Positions 35,583 to 53,173 of a stretch of 64,000 nucleotides of DNA are shown piece by piece. Below the pieces are notes generated by a model. The model did not search any database. It was given only the letters and a program-made list of their open reading frames with translations, and was not told where the DNA came from. Source of the stretch: Zygnema circumcarinatum. Taxonomy: Eukaryota; Streptophyta; Zygnematophyceae; Zygnematales; Zygnemataceae. The position numbers and the translations under genes were made by a program. The stretch's first letter is position 1. Every line of letters starts with the position of its first letter. The stretch lies in the NCBI GenBank assembly GCA_037447605.1, contig CM074804.1:2094321-2158320 (forward strand). Direction: 5' to 3'.

Positions 35583-37625
35583 ATGGCGGCCGTCTGCCTG
35601 CGCCCCGCAGCCTTCCTTCGCGCCGCAGGAGAGGCCTCAGCAGACGAGCTGAGAGGGAGGTCCAGGGCCGGGTTAGGGTCCTCGCATTCGGTGGGTCTCG
35701 GAGGCGGAGATGCGGAGTGGCGGCAGGCGATGCCAGGGGAGCACAGGGTTGCGCAGGGTGGGGTTGCGCAGGGAAGGGGTCTTAGGGTTGTACGGGCGTC
35801 CGCGGAGCAGCCTCTCCCTAAGAGCCATAAGCTGCGTGCAGCGAGCGCTGCGGCACTGGAGCAGCTGCGCTCCTCCGGCGCAAATCGTGAGTGCTTTGAA
35901 CTTGTGGGTGAAACCCTAATTTTGTAGGGGAGGATTTCTTTGAACCTTGCTGGCAAGGTGTTTAGTGGGCGCTCCGGTGTATGAGCTTGCTCAAAGTGTG
36001 TCCGCGAGGGTCGGCGGTTTGAGCAGGCTACACGAGCGAGAAGAGCAGCATTATGGTCATTGGGTTGAGTGTGCACACGGCGCCGGTGGAGATGCGCGAG
36101 AAGCTGGCGGTGCCGGAGGCGGAGTGGCCGAGGGCCATCACTGAGCTCTGCAGCTTCCCGCACCTAGAAGAGGCGGCTGTTCTCAGCACATGCAACCGCA
36201 TGGAGATCTATGTGGTGGCTCTGTCATGGCATCGTGGTGTTCGTGAAGTCATGGAATGGATGTCCAAGGTAAGGCTCGTCATTACGTGTATTGAATGAGG
36301 AGTTTCGTATTGGGATTTGAAAGTGGTGGAAGCGCCGTATTTTTTGATTTGTGTTCTCTGCTGCTTGTCTGTTGGAACTCGTTCGCGTGGGATTTGAAGG
36401 CCCATACGACAAAAAATAAACAAAAATCTCATTGCGATTTTGGACTAACTCTCGCTCACGAGGAAGGCACTGGAAAAGTCAGTTTCCAGTTCTGTACCTT
36501 GCTTACATCTGTAGGATGGTTCATGTATGTGTGCAGACAAGCGGAGTATCTTTGGAAGACCTGCGTTCGCACCTCTTCATCCTGCGGGAGCAGGATGCGA
36601 CCCAGCACCTGCTGCGAGTGTCATCTGGACTGGACTCTCTGGTGTTAGGCGAAGGACAGATTCTTGCTCAGGTGAAGCAGGTGACCAAGGTGGGGCAGGG
36701 AGTCATTGGATTTGGACGCAATCTCAATGGTCTCTTCAAGCAGGCGCTGACTTGCGGCAAGCGCGTGCGTACTGAAACAAGCATTGCTCAGGGAGCTGTG
36801 TCAGTCAGCTCTGCAGCCGTTGAGCTGGCATCAATGAAGCTCAAGGAAGGATTTCCCTTTTCGAGAGTAGTTATTGTGGGTGCTGGAAAGATGTCAAAGC
36901 TACTGGTCAAGCATCTTCTGTCTAAGGGTGTGTCAAAGATGGTGGTTGTCAACCGCTCCGAGGGCCGTGTGACTGAGCTACAGGCGGAGTTTCCAGACGC
37001 AAAGTTGCTCTATGAGCCCCTAGATCAGCTGATGAACTGTGCGGCTCAAGCAGAGCTGATTTTCACCAGCACTGCCTCAGAGACCCCACTGTTCTTCAAA
37101 GAACACGTGGAGCAGCTTCCACCAGCTGCTGATACAACAGGAGGTGTGCGTCACTTCGTCGACATTTCAGTGCCCCGCAATGTTGGTGCGTGCGTAGGGG
37201 AAGTGCCCAGTGCCCGCGTGTATAATGTGGATGATTTAAAAGAAGTAGTGGCAGCAAACCAGGAGGAGCGCAGACGTAAAGCTAAGGAAGCCCAATTCCT
37301 AATCGAAGACGAACTGCAGGCGTTCGAGGCATGGAGAGATTCGCTGGAAACAGTGCCGACCATCAAGAAGTTGCGACAGAAGGTTGAAGCCATTCGGCAG
37401 TCGGAGCTGGAGAAGTGTTTGATTAAAATGGGGGATGAGGCAAACAAGAAGCAACGGAAAATGGTGGAGGAACTCAGTAAGGGTATTGTAAACAAGATTC
37501 TGCACGGGCCCATGACACACCTTCGGAGTGACGGTAGCGATGCTCGCACAGTCAGTGAGACTCTGACTAACATGCACGCGTTGGAGCGTATGTTTGACCT
37601 AACAGCAGAAGAGGCTCAGAGATAA
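35583..37625 (+). CDS. HEMA: Glutamyl-tRNA reductase, plastid
   Basis: NADPH-dependent reduction of glutamyl-tRNA(Glu) to glutamate-1-semialdehyde, the committed step of plastid tetrapyrrole (chlorophyll and heme) synthesis. Three exons, 35583-35886, 36027-36268 and 36537-37625, give 544 residues with matching phases. The first ~100 residues form an Ala/Arg-rich transit peptide beginning [18 protein letters not shown]. Then [18 protein letters not shown], the active-site Cys in [29 protein letters not shown] and the Rossmann motif [12 protein letters not shown] follow. The C-terminal dimerisation region runs to [13 protein letters not shown]. The start lies in a GCAGCCATGGCG context. A CCAAT/CACGT composite element sits ~113 bp upstream. 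Convergent with the CW/MBD gene. Confidence 0.96.
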
Positions 37626-38281
37626 GGCTTACGAAAAACAAAGCTAGGTTTGCGCCTTCGGTATAGGTTTTTAGGAATTCAGTTATATAAAAACTTGCGG
37701 GTGCATTTCGGTAGTGATGCTCGCATTAGCTGTGCCTGACATTCTTGAGGCGGGTTGCAATACGAAAGCTACTGAAGTCCATTTTTGTTTTTTATGTTCA
37801 TTATAGGATCCAGAGTTCAGCTTCAGTAGCTCGAGATAGTTCTCGCCGATGGATGTGTTAGGGAAGGGATGTACAAAGAGTTGCACGATCCAAGGAACCT
37901 GACGTTGCAGATGAGATGTGTTAAGTTTTGATGAATGAAGTGGAAATAAACTGCTGGCTCTTGCAGTGAAAAGGCTTCAAGGTCGTACATACTGTGGCCT
38001 GCTGTCGTAGTTTGAGTGCATTCTTGTTTTTTGCATGCGGTTTCAGCTATGACCTATCCTCCGGTTGGCAATAGCACATGTGCCGCAGTCATGTGCTCCT
38101 GGCTGGGATCCTCCAAGCAAGCAGGTGCGGCTGAGTTGAGCGCTTGTTGCTGCGCTGCAGTTCGTAGGGCAGAACACATTGTGTCTGCACCGCCTTGAAG
38201 TCGGGGGGTGCCTCCAGCCACTCGAATCTAAGGGCTATGCATTGAGGCATGAGCAGGAATATGGAGATGTGGGCGATGTGT

Positions 38282-38322
<41 letters not shown>

Positions 38323-39291
38323 TGACTGCACTGGGAAGCATTCAAAATGTCCTGGAAGCTAAATGCACACTAGGCTCTGAAGGGTTCTCACGCAGGTTGA
38401 GAAGAACATGGCAGGGCAGTCATACCAGACGGTCGTGCGACTGAAGGCTGTTGGCTTGAAGGGGGGCTGCAAAGGATGCCAGAGTGTGCTTTTTGCTCGG
38501 CCTGGTGACCGAGGGGGAGAGCCGCAAAGGCAGCACTGCAAAGTTCGGTGCCCGGCTGTGTCCAATACTCGCACAAAGGACAGCTCACATCAGTCACTTC
38601 CCCGTCAACAGACAACAGGTACCTTCTCTGCGCACATTCTACGAGGCATGACGTGAAGCAGACCTGCCCCACTACGGCCAGAAGAGCGCACTGCAAGCGT
38701 CGCACTGACTACGCCCAACCATTCTCGTGTGCATTGCATTGCATGTCCATCCACAGCCAACCGCTCCACAGGCCATATATTGCCGGGGCACATCCCAATG
38801 CTGCGCAGGCCCGCAAGGACACAAGTAAAGCTGTTCATTTGAAGCGGTCGGCATCTGTGTGAGCTAAGCTCGAATCAACTGCCGGACGAGTCAAAGTCAA
38901 AGCCGGCGCACTGTTTGTATGCCAACCTTCTGCCATGATTCCAGGAGCCTACCCGTGCTATTCCTGGAAGTATGCCTATCCGCCACATGGAACCTATCTA
39001 CAAACGTGCTCTCGATGCAGAGTCTTATCAATTTTTGGACGCAGCCCTAACAGCCACACAGTTCTATACAGCGGTAGATCTCGCTTATCCTTGAAGACAT
39101 TCCGACCAGCCAACATGCACTGCTTTACCGAATTCTTTATCATGATTGCCATCATGTGGGAGACTAAACTGCAAAAACCCCAAACTCAGCATATGGAGTC
39201 TTGATAGCGATGGCTGAACATCCCTCAAAAAAGGAGGGCTGGCTAGCGCGAGGAAGCTGAAAAGGAAGGGGGAGGAGTGGCAAAAAAATCT
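37626..39291. other. Convergent intergenic region between HEMA and the MBD gene
   Basis: No supported gene. It should hold the 3' UTRs of both neighbours. A GTCTGC-type hexamer microsatellite occupies about 38281-38323. Short frames near 38408-38656 have no recognisable domain or splice partners. Confidence 0.5.
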
Positions 39292-41291
39292 CTATGACTC
39301 GGGAACCGGCATTTCCGTTGAAGCAATGGGCTGCAAAGAGCCCTCCCCTTGCATTCTCTCGTCTGCCTCCTTATCTGCCTCCGGACCGTTTGCAACTTCG
39401 ACTTCTGCCTTCGTCTCCGTAGCTGCAACAAGTGCAGTTTCTTCCATATGCAACTTCTTAGCAGGATGCTCCTCTGCTACTGCTGCGGCTGCCCGCTTTG
39501 ACGAGATTCCAACCACTTCACCTGCAGGAGTAGCGTCAGTGGAGGACTTCCGTCCTTTTCCGGCTGATGTCCGGGGTGAGGCGTTCGGCGCGAGAGGCCG
39601 CGGTGATGCGAAAGAAAATCTTTTTGTTGTAACACCTTGTTGCACATATTCTGGATTCTCCGCCAAGAATCTGCACAAGTGCTCGGTTCAGTTCGCTGGT
39701 TTAACAGAAATATATAAGGCAAAAAGATCAATTGGGAGCCCTGACAGACTCGTATTCTTACACCCTTTGCCATGTGCACAAAATGAAAGGAGTGAAAGGA
39801 ACGTCGTTCGCAAGCAGAAAGCTGCTGACATGCAAGGTGAGTACGGGAGGATATAAGATACCTTCTGCCTTCCAAGTAATATGGGTAAAGAGCTATCAAT
39901 CTCAAGAGATGAGAAGCGGTTGCAAGGAAGAAACGACCATAATTTGAGTGACTCCATTTTGAATAATTGCACTGACAGCAGGGTAGAGTATCTCGGTAAA
40001 GTACCAGGCAAAATAGTATCTCCCTATATAGAGCATATTTTGCCTGCCGAATGTCAAGGCAGAGTTTGAACGTAGCTTACCTTTCCACATCATTCATGGA
40101 ACGAAGTGACTTTCCGCACGGGGAATGGTAATAACTGCACTATGCAGCAGCCCAACCGCGCGGTTTAAGTTAACCAACGAGCTGAAGTTCAACTTGGAAT
40201 TTCCAATACAAAAACTTGACGGTGTAACAGCGCGAGATAAAAATGGATTCCAACCTCTCAATGTCAAACCAAACGCCAGATGACAAAAATTGCGGACATC
40301 GCCCTTTTTCCCTCTCTCCTTCTACTTAAACTCCCGTCTTTCAGTCACTCGTTTGGTTTTCCCCTTCCCATCCCAAATGCTTATCCCATCCCAAATGCTT
40401 CATCTCCTATTATCCTGTCTCGCATTTTCAGCTCCTGCTTCCCTCCCTCCTGCCTTTCCCTCCCCCTCTCTCCCTCACCCTCTCTTCCCCGGCCTCTCCT
40501 ACTACCTCTCACCTCCCTCTCCCGCTCCCTTCCCCCATCCCTCTCCCATTACACCTCTCCCTTCCGCTCCTAGTACCTCTACCCATTCCTCCCCCCCCCT
40601 CGCCCTTGCTCTCCATCGCCCATTAACTCTCCCCCTTCCCCTTCCACCATTTCTGCCCTCCTGGCCCGCTCCCCCCCCCGCACTCTCTCCCCCTCCCTCT
40701 CTCTCTCCTTCCCCCCCCCCTCTCAGACCTCCGGAACACTTACACGTCCGAGAACTTGTTGGAAGTGCCCCCCCTGACAACAATACGGCGGCGCCAGTTG
40801 GGCGGCGGCTGCGGAATGTCCTGGCGGTCCATCGCCCAAAGCAGCGACCCGTCCTGCACGAGATCTGGCGGCGTGGAGCAGCTCACAGGCGCGTGCTCCC
40901 TTCCCAGCCACTCCATGGCTTGCTCGCACGTGAACGGCTGCTTCCCTATGCGCGCTCTAATACCCTCGTAAGTCTCCAGCGTAGGCACTCGCCGCCACTT
41001 CAAGCAGAGAGCGCACTGCACAGTGAAGGCAGTTAGAGTTGCAGGAGGACGCCGCCCGGCTTCTCCCGATTCTCCAGGCGCTGCCCCTGCTCCTGCGGGA
41101 GAAGGTTTTTCTGCAGCCTTGGCGGCCTTCCGTCTTGACGAGGGCTTGGGAGGGAGAGGAGAAAGGGAAACCACAGCTTCTGCAGGGGCCGGAAGAGCAG
41201 GCGAGGGATCCGTAGGCATGGAGGCGCGGTCCGAGGAAGGAGTGCTGAAGAGCTCCGCTTGCTGGGGCGGCGGGTCAGCCTGCTGCTCCAT
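39292..41291 (-). CDS. CW-type zinc finger and methyl-CpG-binding domain protein
   Basis: Chromatin protein of the plant CW-plus-MBD subgroup (AtMBD1/2/4/12-like); such proteins are nuclear. Three exons on the minus strand, 41291-40744, 40134-40081 and 39670-39292, give 326 residues with matching phases. A Pro/Ala-rich N-terminal ~90 residues precede the CW finger, TVQCALCLKWRRVPTLETYE, with later Cys in PFTC and VSCSTPPD. The MBD follows as QPPPNWRRRIVVRGG, then YYHSPCGKSLRSMNDVERF (a 54-nt exon) and LAENPEYVQ. The tail is Lys- and Glu-rich with KRAAAAVAEEHPAKK, a possible nuclear localisation signal. Histone or DNA binding specificity cannot be judged from sequence alone. Confidence 0.9.
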
Positions 41292-42332
41292 GGCGGATCA
41301 GGATTTCGCTAATTAGGGTTTGGACGATTAGATATTTTGCGGAAAGGCAGAAAAGGTGAAGGCAGACGTCATTATGGAATGTGAGGGCAGTAAGAAAGTG
41401 GTGGAACTTTTGGAAGTGCGAGGAGGGCGGGAAAGGCCATGGCTGCCGAGGAGGGGCAGCGAGCCTCAGAAAAGCGTTCCGCGGCCCACTGAGGGCACTC
41501 CCCGCTCGCTTTAAGGACGCGGGTCACGCGCCCGTTCCATGTGACTACCGTTCAGTTTGCGAGGGAAACAATTGGTTGTGCAACTGAGGCGTTCCCTGTC
41601 GAGCCACAAAGTAGAGGCTGTGGTTGAATTGACCTCACGGTGGCCATCAAATGTCAATGGCCAAAGACAAGTGTGTAACCAAGGTGAAGCGGTAACAAAT
41701 GACCTAGGAACGAAAGGAGAGCTTTGACCGCCATTCACAGCTAGCAATGTAACATGTACTGAGTTCAAACAATGACTGGCAGACTCGCTCTATAGTCTTG
41801 AGCTGTGCAGCGAGGAAGTACACGGTTTCCCAAATACTGAACCGTTTCACTTCCAATAATGTTTTGCTTGTTCGATCATTTGGAGGACTGAGTAGGAAGT
41901 TCTAATCTTAACAAGACCATCAGGGTCGATATGCGAGTTTCAGCGTGCCAGGAAATACCTTTCCAGCGAGCCCCAAAACGCGAAGGAATCGTTGGAAAAG
42001 GAAAGAAAAGTAACTCGTGGTTGGAGCAGTCCAGTGCGTCGGCTCAAGCAGCGACTATGTCAGCGACAGCGTCACACCCGATTCGGAACAAAACGGCTAA
42101 TTTTAGCGCCGTTTTTCTACAATTGACACTCTTTATTAAGACTGCGCGCCGTCATTGCCTCCATGGCGAGACCCAGAGCAACTCGCCACGTGAGGAGTAA
42201 CACAAGAATAAAAGACTTCAAGACGTTTCCTAATCAAGAGGATACAACGGAATAAATGGCAGTGCCTGCACAAGCAGCTCGCCCCGATGAGCGGCCAACT
42301 CCCTTCTGCATCTCCTCCGCTCCTACGGGAAA
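41292..42332. other. Intergenic region between the MBD gene and RF1
   Basis: This should contain the MBD promoter and the RF1 3' UTR. No coding region is supported. A CACGTG core occurs near 42186 (cgccacgtgagg). A stretch near 41630-41720 loosely resembles 61730-61830. Confidence 0.4.
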
Positions 42333-46797
<4,465 letters not shown>

Positions 46798-46827
46798 TGC
46801 AGCAGCTGTGATGGCAGCGCGGCCCAC

Positions 46828-47794
46828 AGCAGGGCAGAGGCAACTATGGCGCCCACGTCGCCTTCGTCGCCAGTAGCACAGGCAGAGACAGAGACACGTC
46901 TTGTTGCGGCCCTAGTCTTTGAGTTTGGGTCCTCCGGGGGGGGGGGCAGGCCTGGGTCTGGCTCTGCAGGAGGGGCCGATGCGGCGAGGGCACAAAGGCC
47001 CAAAAAAAAGTGAGACAATGGAATGCTTCAATGGCGACAGGGACTGAGGAGAAGGCCCTCAAAAAGTCATCACTCAGATTCGTTCCTTTCATCGCATGAC
47101 AACCAGTTCCCACATCGTGAGAGAATCCAATTAGAGATACGTGACAACTGCCACTTGTCGTTCTCTGGAAATTTTGCATGCGGTAATTTCGTATGGAAGT
47201 AGAATTGCAGGTCTCATGTCTGACATGTCACTGCCTACAGTTGGCACATCTTCACCTTGCTATTCCTTTGACCAACATGCACATGTCATTGTCATTGACT
47301 TTGACAAACATTTACCGTAGAGAAGCAATGGCATGCCAGATGTGTACTATTTCCAGTAATTTCGTGGCGGGTTCACCTTTTACTGGATTCTTAACTGACC
47401 ACGAGCTCCATTGTATGTCTTCACCGAAAGTCTACAGGTCGACACAAGCGAACATGATGTTCTTTGCCATATCACAGCACCGGTCATCCTTCAGATTAGG
47501 TAGGTCTAATTCAAGGAAGTTTCCATTGCTTCATACCTAAGATAGTACAAGAGATACCTGTCCTCCGTTATGAGTGGATGCTACCTAAGAAGCATCTCCA
47601 ACTAGATATAGTCCTCTGTTATGATTTTAGACATAAAATATTTACCGTCGTCCCAAGGGCAGCCCCTAACTACTAGAGAAAACTGGTATCCAGCTCTGCG
47701 CGCTCACACTAGGTATACTGAGCGTTGCTGCAGCTCTTGCAGCTCCATCCAAGATACCGAGGTAGGGGCAGTGCGGAAGCTACAAGTCTACATC
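46828..47794. other. Intergenic region between RF1 and COP1
   Basis: About 970 bp with no supported gene. It should contain the RF1 promoter and the COP1 3' UTR. A poly-G run lies near 46936. Confidence 0.4.
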
Positions 47795-50700
47795 CTACGG
47801 AGCCAGCACAAGCACTTTGATGGTCCCCTGGCTGTTAGCCGCCAGCATGGTAGGACTATCGCTCTTCCAACACACCGCGCTGATGAAGTGTGCGGCGTCG
47901 TCGTCACTGTCCTCCCCAGTAAGAGGGTCTGGAGACCCAAAGCGGTGCACCGCTGCAGGCTTGGACATGGCCTGCCATCCATTCCCTCTCCCTCAGTCAT
48001 TCAGCATAGGCCCAAGATACAGGCACGGTTGTTTGCAGCAATTCTGCTCTCTGCCTTCTATTTCAATGCAAATGAACCTTAGAGAGTCTTCTCACCTTAT
48101 AATATACGTACACCTCGTTTGTTTCACTGCCACATGCGATGTAATCGCTGTTGACTGAGAGGCCCACAAAATTTTTCTCATTCGTATGTCCTTTCAGTGT
48201 TCTCATCTGTAGCCCACCAAGACAGAAAACAAGCAAGTCAGACCAGAATCAGCTTTGCACCTAGCCGATATTGGCTCACTGCCCTGCCCGCCATGCCAGT
48301 TTCCTTACCAGACAGTTTTCTTGCACATCCCACAGCCGGAGTGTGCTGTCCGTAGAAGCTGACGCCAGCTCTGTGGGCGATATGAACTTGACATACGAGA
48401 CAGCTTTGCGGTGGCCGCTGAAGACGTGCAGGGGAACTGATGGATTACGTACATCATAATAATGAATATGATGATCTGCAGAACCGACCTGCAGAGCAAT
48501 AACGACAGGATAAGAACCCAAAGCACTCGTCTTCCTGGGACTACAACATCCCGTTGGGACTTTGGAAGTACATGCTGAACTAACGTTGCTGCTAAGAAAC
48601 GGGATCCCTTTCATATTCCTGACACATCAGAAGAACAGCTCCACTTGAGTGTTCTAACTGATTCAATTAATGCTCACCGCAACATAATTTGCAGATCCTG
48701 GGTTGTACTTCACGCAGCAAATGTTGGCCTTCATGTCAATATTAAGTACACTTGCCTCCTGCCTTGTGCACCAGATCTTCACCTGCACACCTCAGAAATG
48801 AAAAAACGTCATGTCTATAATCATGATGACTCAGCCAAAAGGCCATTATCGAAAGGCAACACAGCTCGGTTGCTTCTGTTATTCCAATCTCACCTTGCCA
48901 TCATCGCTGCCTGAGACCAATCTCGTTGGTTCTGTCCGTGAGAAATCCACGCTCCACGCCCTCTTCTCATGCTCCTCATACTCCATTACACTCTGCACGA
49001 CATCACACCATTCACCAGCAATTAAGAAGATTGCAGAAACTCATGATGGTGAGATTTCACGGCAACTGCGTGGCAGAGGTCCCGTTTGAAATGAAGCTTA
49101 AACAGTTTATCGGCAGATGTACTCTTAAGATTACACACCTGGCAAGTGTTGACATCCCACACAGTGACGATGCCTTCATAGTCGCTACTTGCAATGTGCG
49201 CCTTCACATACTTATTCCAGCTCAAACAACTAAGTTTCGATCGCGTAGGCATCTCTACAACAGGGCAATGGACGTCTGCCATCTCATTCACTACCTGCAT
49301 TCACAGGAAAAGTAGGCAACGATGAGAACATAAATTTCATGGTGGGTTGCATCGTGGGCGAGGAAGGAGGAGAGCAGAAGCAGAGCCAAGAGTCAGATGG
49401 AGAGATAATGCCATACCGTAGCATACTCGAAAACCTTTATTCGTCTAGACACTCCCGCAGTCGCAAACAGCTCATCATCCCGATCGAATTCAATGCTGCC
49501 ACAACACCAAGACAAGTGAAGTTAGGTTTGGTCATGAATCTCTTCTCAGCATCAAGCACATGAGTGCGTGACCTAACAACACTTGCACAAGAGCCTCACC
49601 TGGACACAATGTTGGAGGAATGGAAGAGATCTCCATGCCGCAGTTCTGCCGTCACCCGCAGTCGGCTGCACAAATCACCAGCCCATGTCAGGATGCAGCA
49701 GAAACCCAAAATCTCATGCCACACACCAGCGAATACGCAGCCCCATTATGAATGCTCTGCAGTTTTGTCATGCCTTCACATATACTAGCTACTTCAAAAA
49801 CATCGTTATCCAAACATTTTCCCGTGCCTGCTTCCAAAGGTCTGACCCAGAATAGATATAACTTAGGGGAATGGACGAATGCATGTAGCCAAAGCAGCAA
49901 CCCCCACGTATAGATTCACCACAAGAGACTTTTCCAAAAACAAAACTTGAACACGAGGCCGTGTCGGAGATAGATCACGGAGTAGACAAGACGCAGCGGG
50001 AATGAAGGCGAAGGCATCCCAACCTGTACTTGGTGAATGCAGTAAGTACTGTTTGAAAATCATCAAGGCCTGTTCGCTGACTGCCAGGATCTGCAGACGC
50101 GCCATCCTGATTCTGGGCGAATGTCCTGCGTCGTCGGTGTAGATAGCACTCTTGCAAGTCGTCGAACTGCATGCAGCGTAGACCAATCCAGGTAAGCCTG
50201 AAGCGCTAAATTACAGAAAAGCATTCTGTTGAAAATAGACGATGCAAACCCATCAAAGACCTCATATCTGTGGACTGAAAAGAAACTCCTCAGGAATAAA
50301 CACCAGCGCTTCACCTGTGAAAATACCCGTCGTTTCTTTGCCACAGTTGCAGCTGCTACAGCAGTTGCAGTAGCTGCAGCTGCAGCCCCTGATAGTTCAG
50401 ACGGAGTCACGTCAATATATCCTGGCTCCTCCTTCACAGTGGCCCCTTGCCAGGTCTTCCCAGACATCTTTTTTCTCGCTGCGGCTGAGACACCGAGTCC
50501 TGCACCGCCCTGTCCCCCGCGCGCTTGGCTCCCGCCTCCCCCAGGCTTGTCTCTCCCCAGCGGATCTGGAGCAGCTTGAGGCCCCTCCAGCAGCAGCCTC
50601 AACTTGGCAGATGAACGCTCCCGCATGTACATGAGATCATTCCGCCGTCCCTCCACTGCTGAAATATCCTCCTTCAAGAATTGCAAATCTGTTTGCAACT

Positions 50701-52206
50701 GCCCATGTCCAAAACAGGAGCAACACGAAACACATTCATTGTTCTGAAGCAGAGAGGAGACTCGCAACAGAAGGCAGATATGGACAACTTCATCTGTGCA
50801 GAGCTGCAAAGAGCGCCACTGCAAGTAGAGGGCAAAATACCTCCTGAAGCTCCGCCTGCTTTTGCTGACAAGAACGGTGAAGGAAGTCCAAAAGAATCTC
50901 CATATTTACTTCTGCCTCCTCTTGTTCCGCTTTCCGTTTTTTCTCCGCCAGCAATGCCAGAAGCGAGTCCAGTTCCTTGACAGATAACTCAGCCCCCTGA
51001 ATATACAGAAGGATACACATCAACGCCTTATCTAACATGTCCCCAAGGACAAACGAATACTTTCATACGAAGAACAACACCCCAGCATGCGCAAAGCAAT
51101 ATCTCCACCACGGCAGCATGGGCAGTACAACTTCAAATGCGTTTTCTCCACCTTCGTCAAGTTCCCTCCGTGCCTAGTAGAAACCGATAAATGCTCCACG
51201 TAAGCAATAGTACGACAGAACCCTTCACCTTCTCATTTGTCTAAGTAGATGAAAAAAATGTCCTTACAGCCAGGGTTGCACTCTGAGATGGCTGACCTGT
51301 TGAAGTGCAAGTCGCAAGTGCTCGATCGGAGACGCATTACTGACAAGCTGGCAAGCTGCTGCCTTCTTCAACAACTGCAAACGAAGCATACATGACAGAT
51401 GAGAACAGCTCTCTGACACGAAGAATTGTGCGGCAAGTGTTAAGTGTGACCAATTCTCCTAGTGCAACTTCAAAAAGCACAACATCACTTCCTTGTGAAG
51501 GGATATGAATTTTTGGAATGTCGACGAATATAAGAACGACAGACAGAAACCCCAAAAAGAATCAATACGAACTTCTAGAAGTACACCCGACAAAGAATGA
51601 AAAACCATCTTTAGTTACAAGGATCAAGAGTAAGAGCTAGTTTCTCGAAGTTGCGTATTTGGCTCGTTCGACAAATGCTGTGATAACGGCAACCTATATT
51701 ACATGCAATGCTGCAACAAGGATTCCGTTGCCCTCCCAAGTGCCATGCAGTACTCGCGACGCCGCGCGAAAGGGGCACGGTGTACACTTCATTTCGCGGA
51801 TTCGACATCTTCCGCTATCTTGATGCTCTATGTCCAGTGGAGCTCAGAAGTCCCGCCATCTCCTCTTGAGTGTTCTCACCTTGTTCAGCAGAAAGTTCGG
51901 AAAAAGCTGGTCGTGCGTCAGAAACTGTCCGCAACACGGGCAGTTCTGCCGGTTGTTCAAGTGCGTGGTGACGCAGGAGTAACAAAAGCTGTGGCCGCAC
52001 GACGTCAAGAACGCGTCCTTTATCCTCTGCATGCAGATCGGGCACAGCAGGTCCTTGTCCAGCTGAGCGTGCGCTCCGTGCATCACCACCGTCTCGTCAT
52101 CCCCAGCCGTGCCCCCTGTCTCCCTTCCCGCTTCCGTCTTCACCATCACCATGGATGGCACATGGCTTGGCAGCCCCCCCGACCCATCCGTCAGCTGAAA
52201 CTCCAT
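47795..52206 (-). CDS. COP1: E3 ubiquitin ligase COP1 (RING, coiled coil, WD40)
   Basis: Nuclear ubiquitin ligase repressing light signalling in darkness (plant knowledge). Thirteen minus-strand exons: 52206-51880, 51374-51297, 50996-50841, 50698-50315, 50166-50024, 49665-49600, 49495-49417, 49294-49139, 48992-48894, 48782-48678, 48488-48309, 48206-48096 and 47971-47795. Phases agree throughout, giving 686 residues (Arabidopsis 675). The RING finger starts [20 protein letters not shown] at about residue 53. The coiled coil reads [21 protein letters not shown] Gly-, Ala- and Ser-rich linker follows. The WD40 domain begins near [13 protein letters not shown] and includes [20 protein letters not shown] and WDVQENCL, ending [14 protein letters not shown]. 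Met 52206 is chosen; the upstream frame is Arg/Glu low-complexity from a CT-rich tract. Divergent from GNAT. Confidence 0.96.
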
Positions 52207-52830
52207 TGCCGCCTTCCCTCCTCTCTCTCCCTCCTGCCTCTCCCTCTCCCACTCTCCCTCTCCCCCTCTCTCCCTCTCCACGTCTCTCCCTCTCTCACTC
52301 TCTCCCTCTTTCCCTCTCCTTCTCTGCCTCTCTCTCTTTCCTACTGCCTCTCTGCCTCTCTGCCTCTCTGCCTCTCTGCCTCTCTCCCTATGGCTCCAAG
52401 GCGTCCAGAAGCGGCGCAGCGGATATTAGGGTTGGCGGGGGCCCGCGGCCCTGCCCTGCGCGGGACCGGCCGACCGGCCCAGAGGCGGGCCACGTGCCTG
52501 GGGAGCCGCGGGCCGCCCAGGGCCGACGTGGCGCCCTCTCCGTCGCCGGACGGCGGGCCGCCCCCGTTCCATGTGACCCGCACGCGCCGTGCAACGGGCA
52601 CCGCATGGAACGCTGGCGGCGGACGCGACCATTTATGGCGCGCTGCCGCGCTGGCGCCTCCTGACTCGCGGGCGGTGGCGTTCTGCCACGTGGCGCGCGC
52701 TCTGATGGCCACGTCTGAGATCTGGTAGTCCGTGGCGGGCTTTGGACGGATTTGGGACTTGGGAGGCGGGGGGGCGCGGGCGGAGCTTCGGGGCACGCCA
52801 TTGGCTGGTTCAAAACCGGGGGGGGCGCGG

Positions 52831-52883
52831 GCAAATCAGGACACGCCACGTCATAATTCCGCCAATCAGGACACACCACGTCA
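52831..52883 (+). promoter_or_regulatory. Tandem CCAAT/CACGT composite elements between COP1 and GNAT
   Basis: Two copies, at 52831-52853 (GCAAATCA-GGACAC-GCCACGTCA) and 52861-52883 (GCCAATCA-GGACAC-ACCACGTCA), lie 30 bp apart on the plus strand. They are ~290-340 bp before the GNAT ATG and ~630 bp from the COP1 start. The region 52440-52700 also has several CCACGTG cores. Confidence 0.6.
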
Positions 52884-53173
52884 GCCGGCGCCACGCCAAC
52901 GGTTCTGTGGGCTCGCCGCCCGACAGTCCAAATCAGAAAGAAAGGAAATTAATGGGTCGGATAGGACGACATGGAACGGGACGGTTAAACGACCAGTAAT
53001 ACTTGACTGGTTCGAACATAGAGCTTCTAAGAACTGTGAAAACCGATCATGGAAAGGGCGCGTGTTCCCGTGAAACGCGACTGTCAGTATAGAGCAGAGA
53101 GGTGAGCGTTGTCGTTTGCGTCGTCACTCGTCACCTGCTTGAGCGCCTCGATGCGTTCCTTCACTGGCCCACC

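Noticed and set aside
35180-36163. 327-residue minus-strand ORF across the HEMA promoter and first exon
   Set aside because: No domain, Arg/Pro/Ser composition from GC-rich antisense sequence; the plus strand has the conserved HEMA exons.
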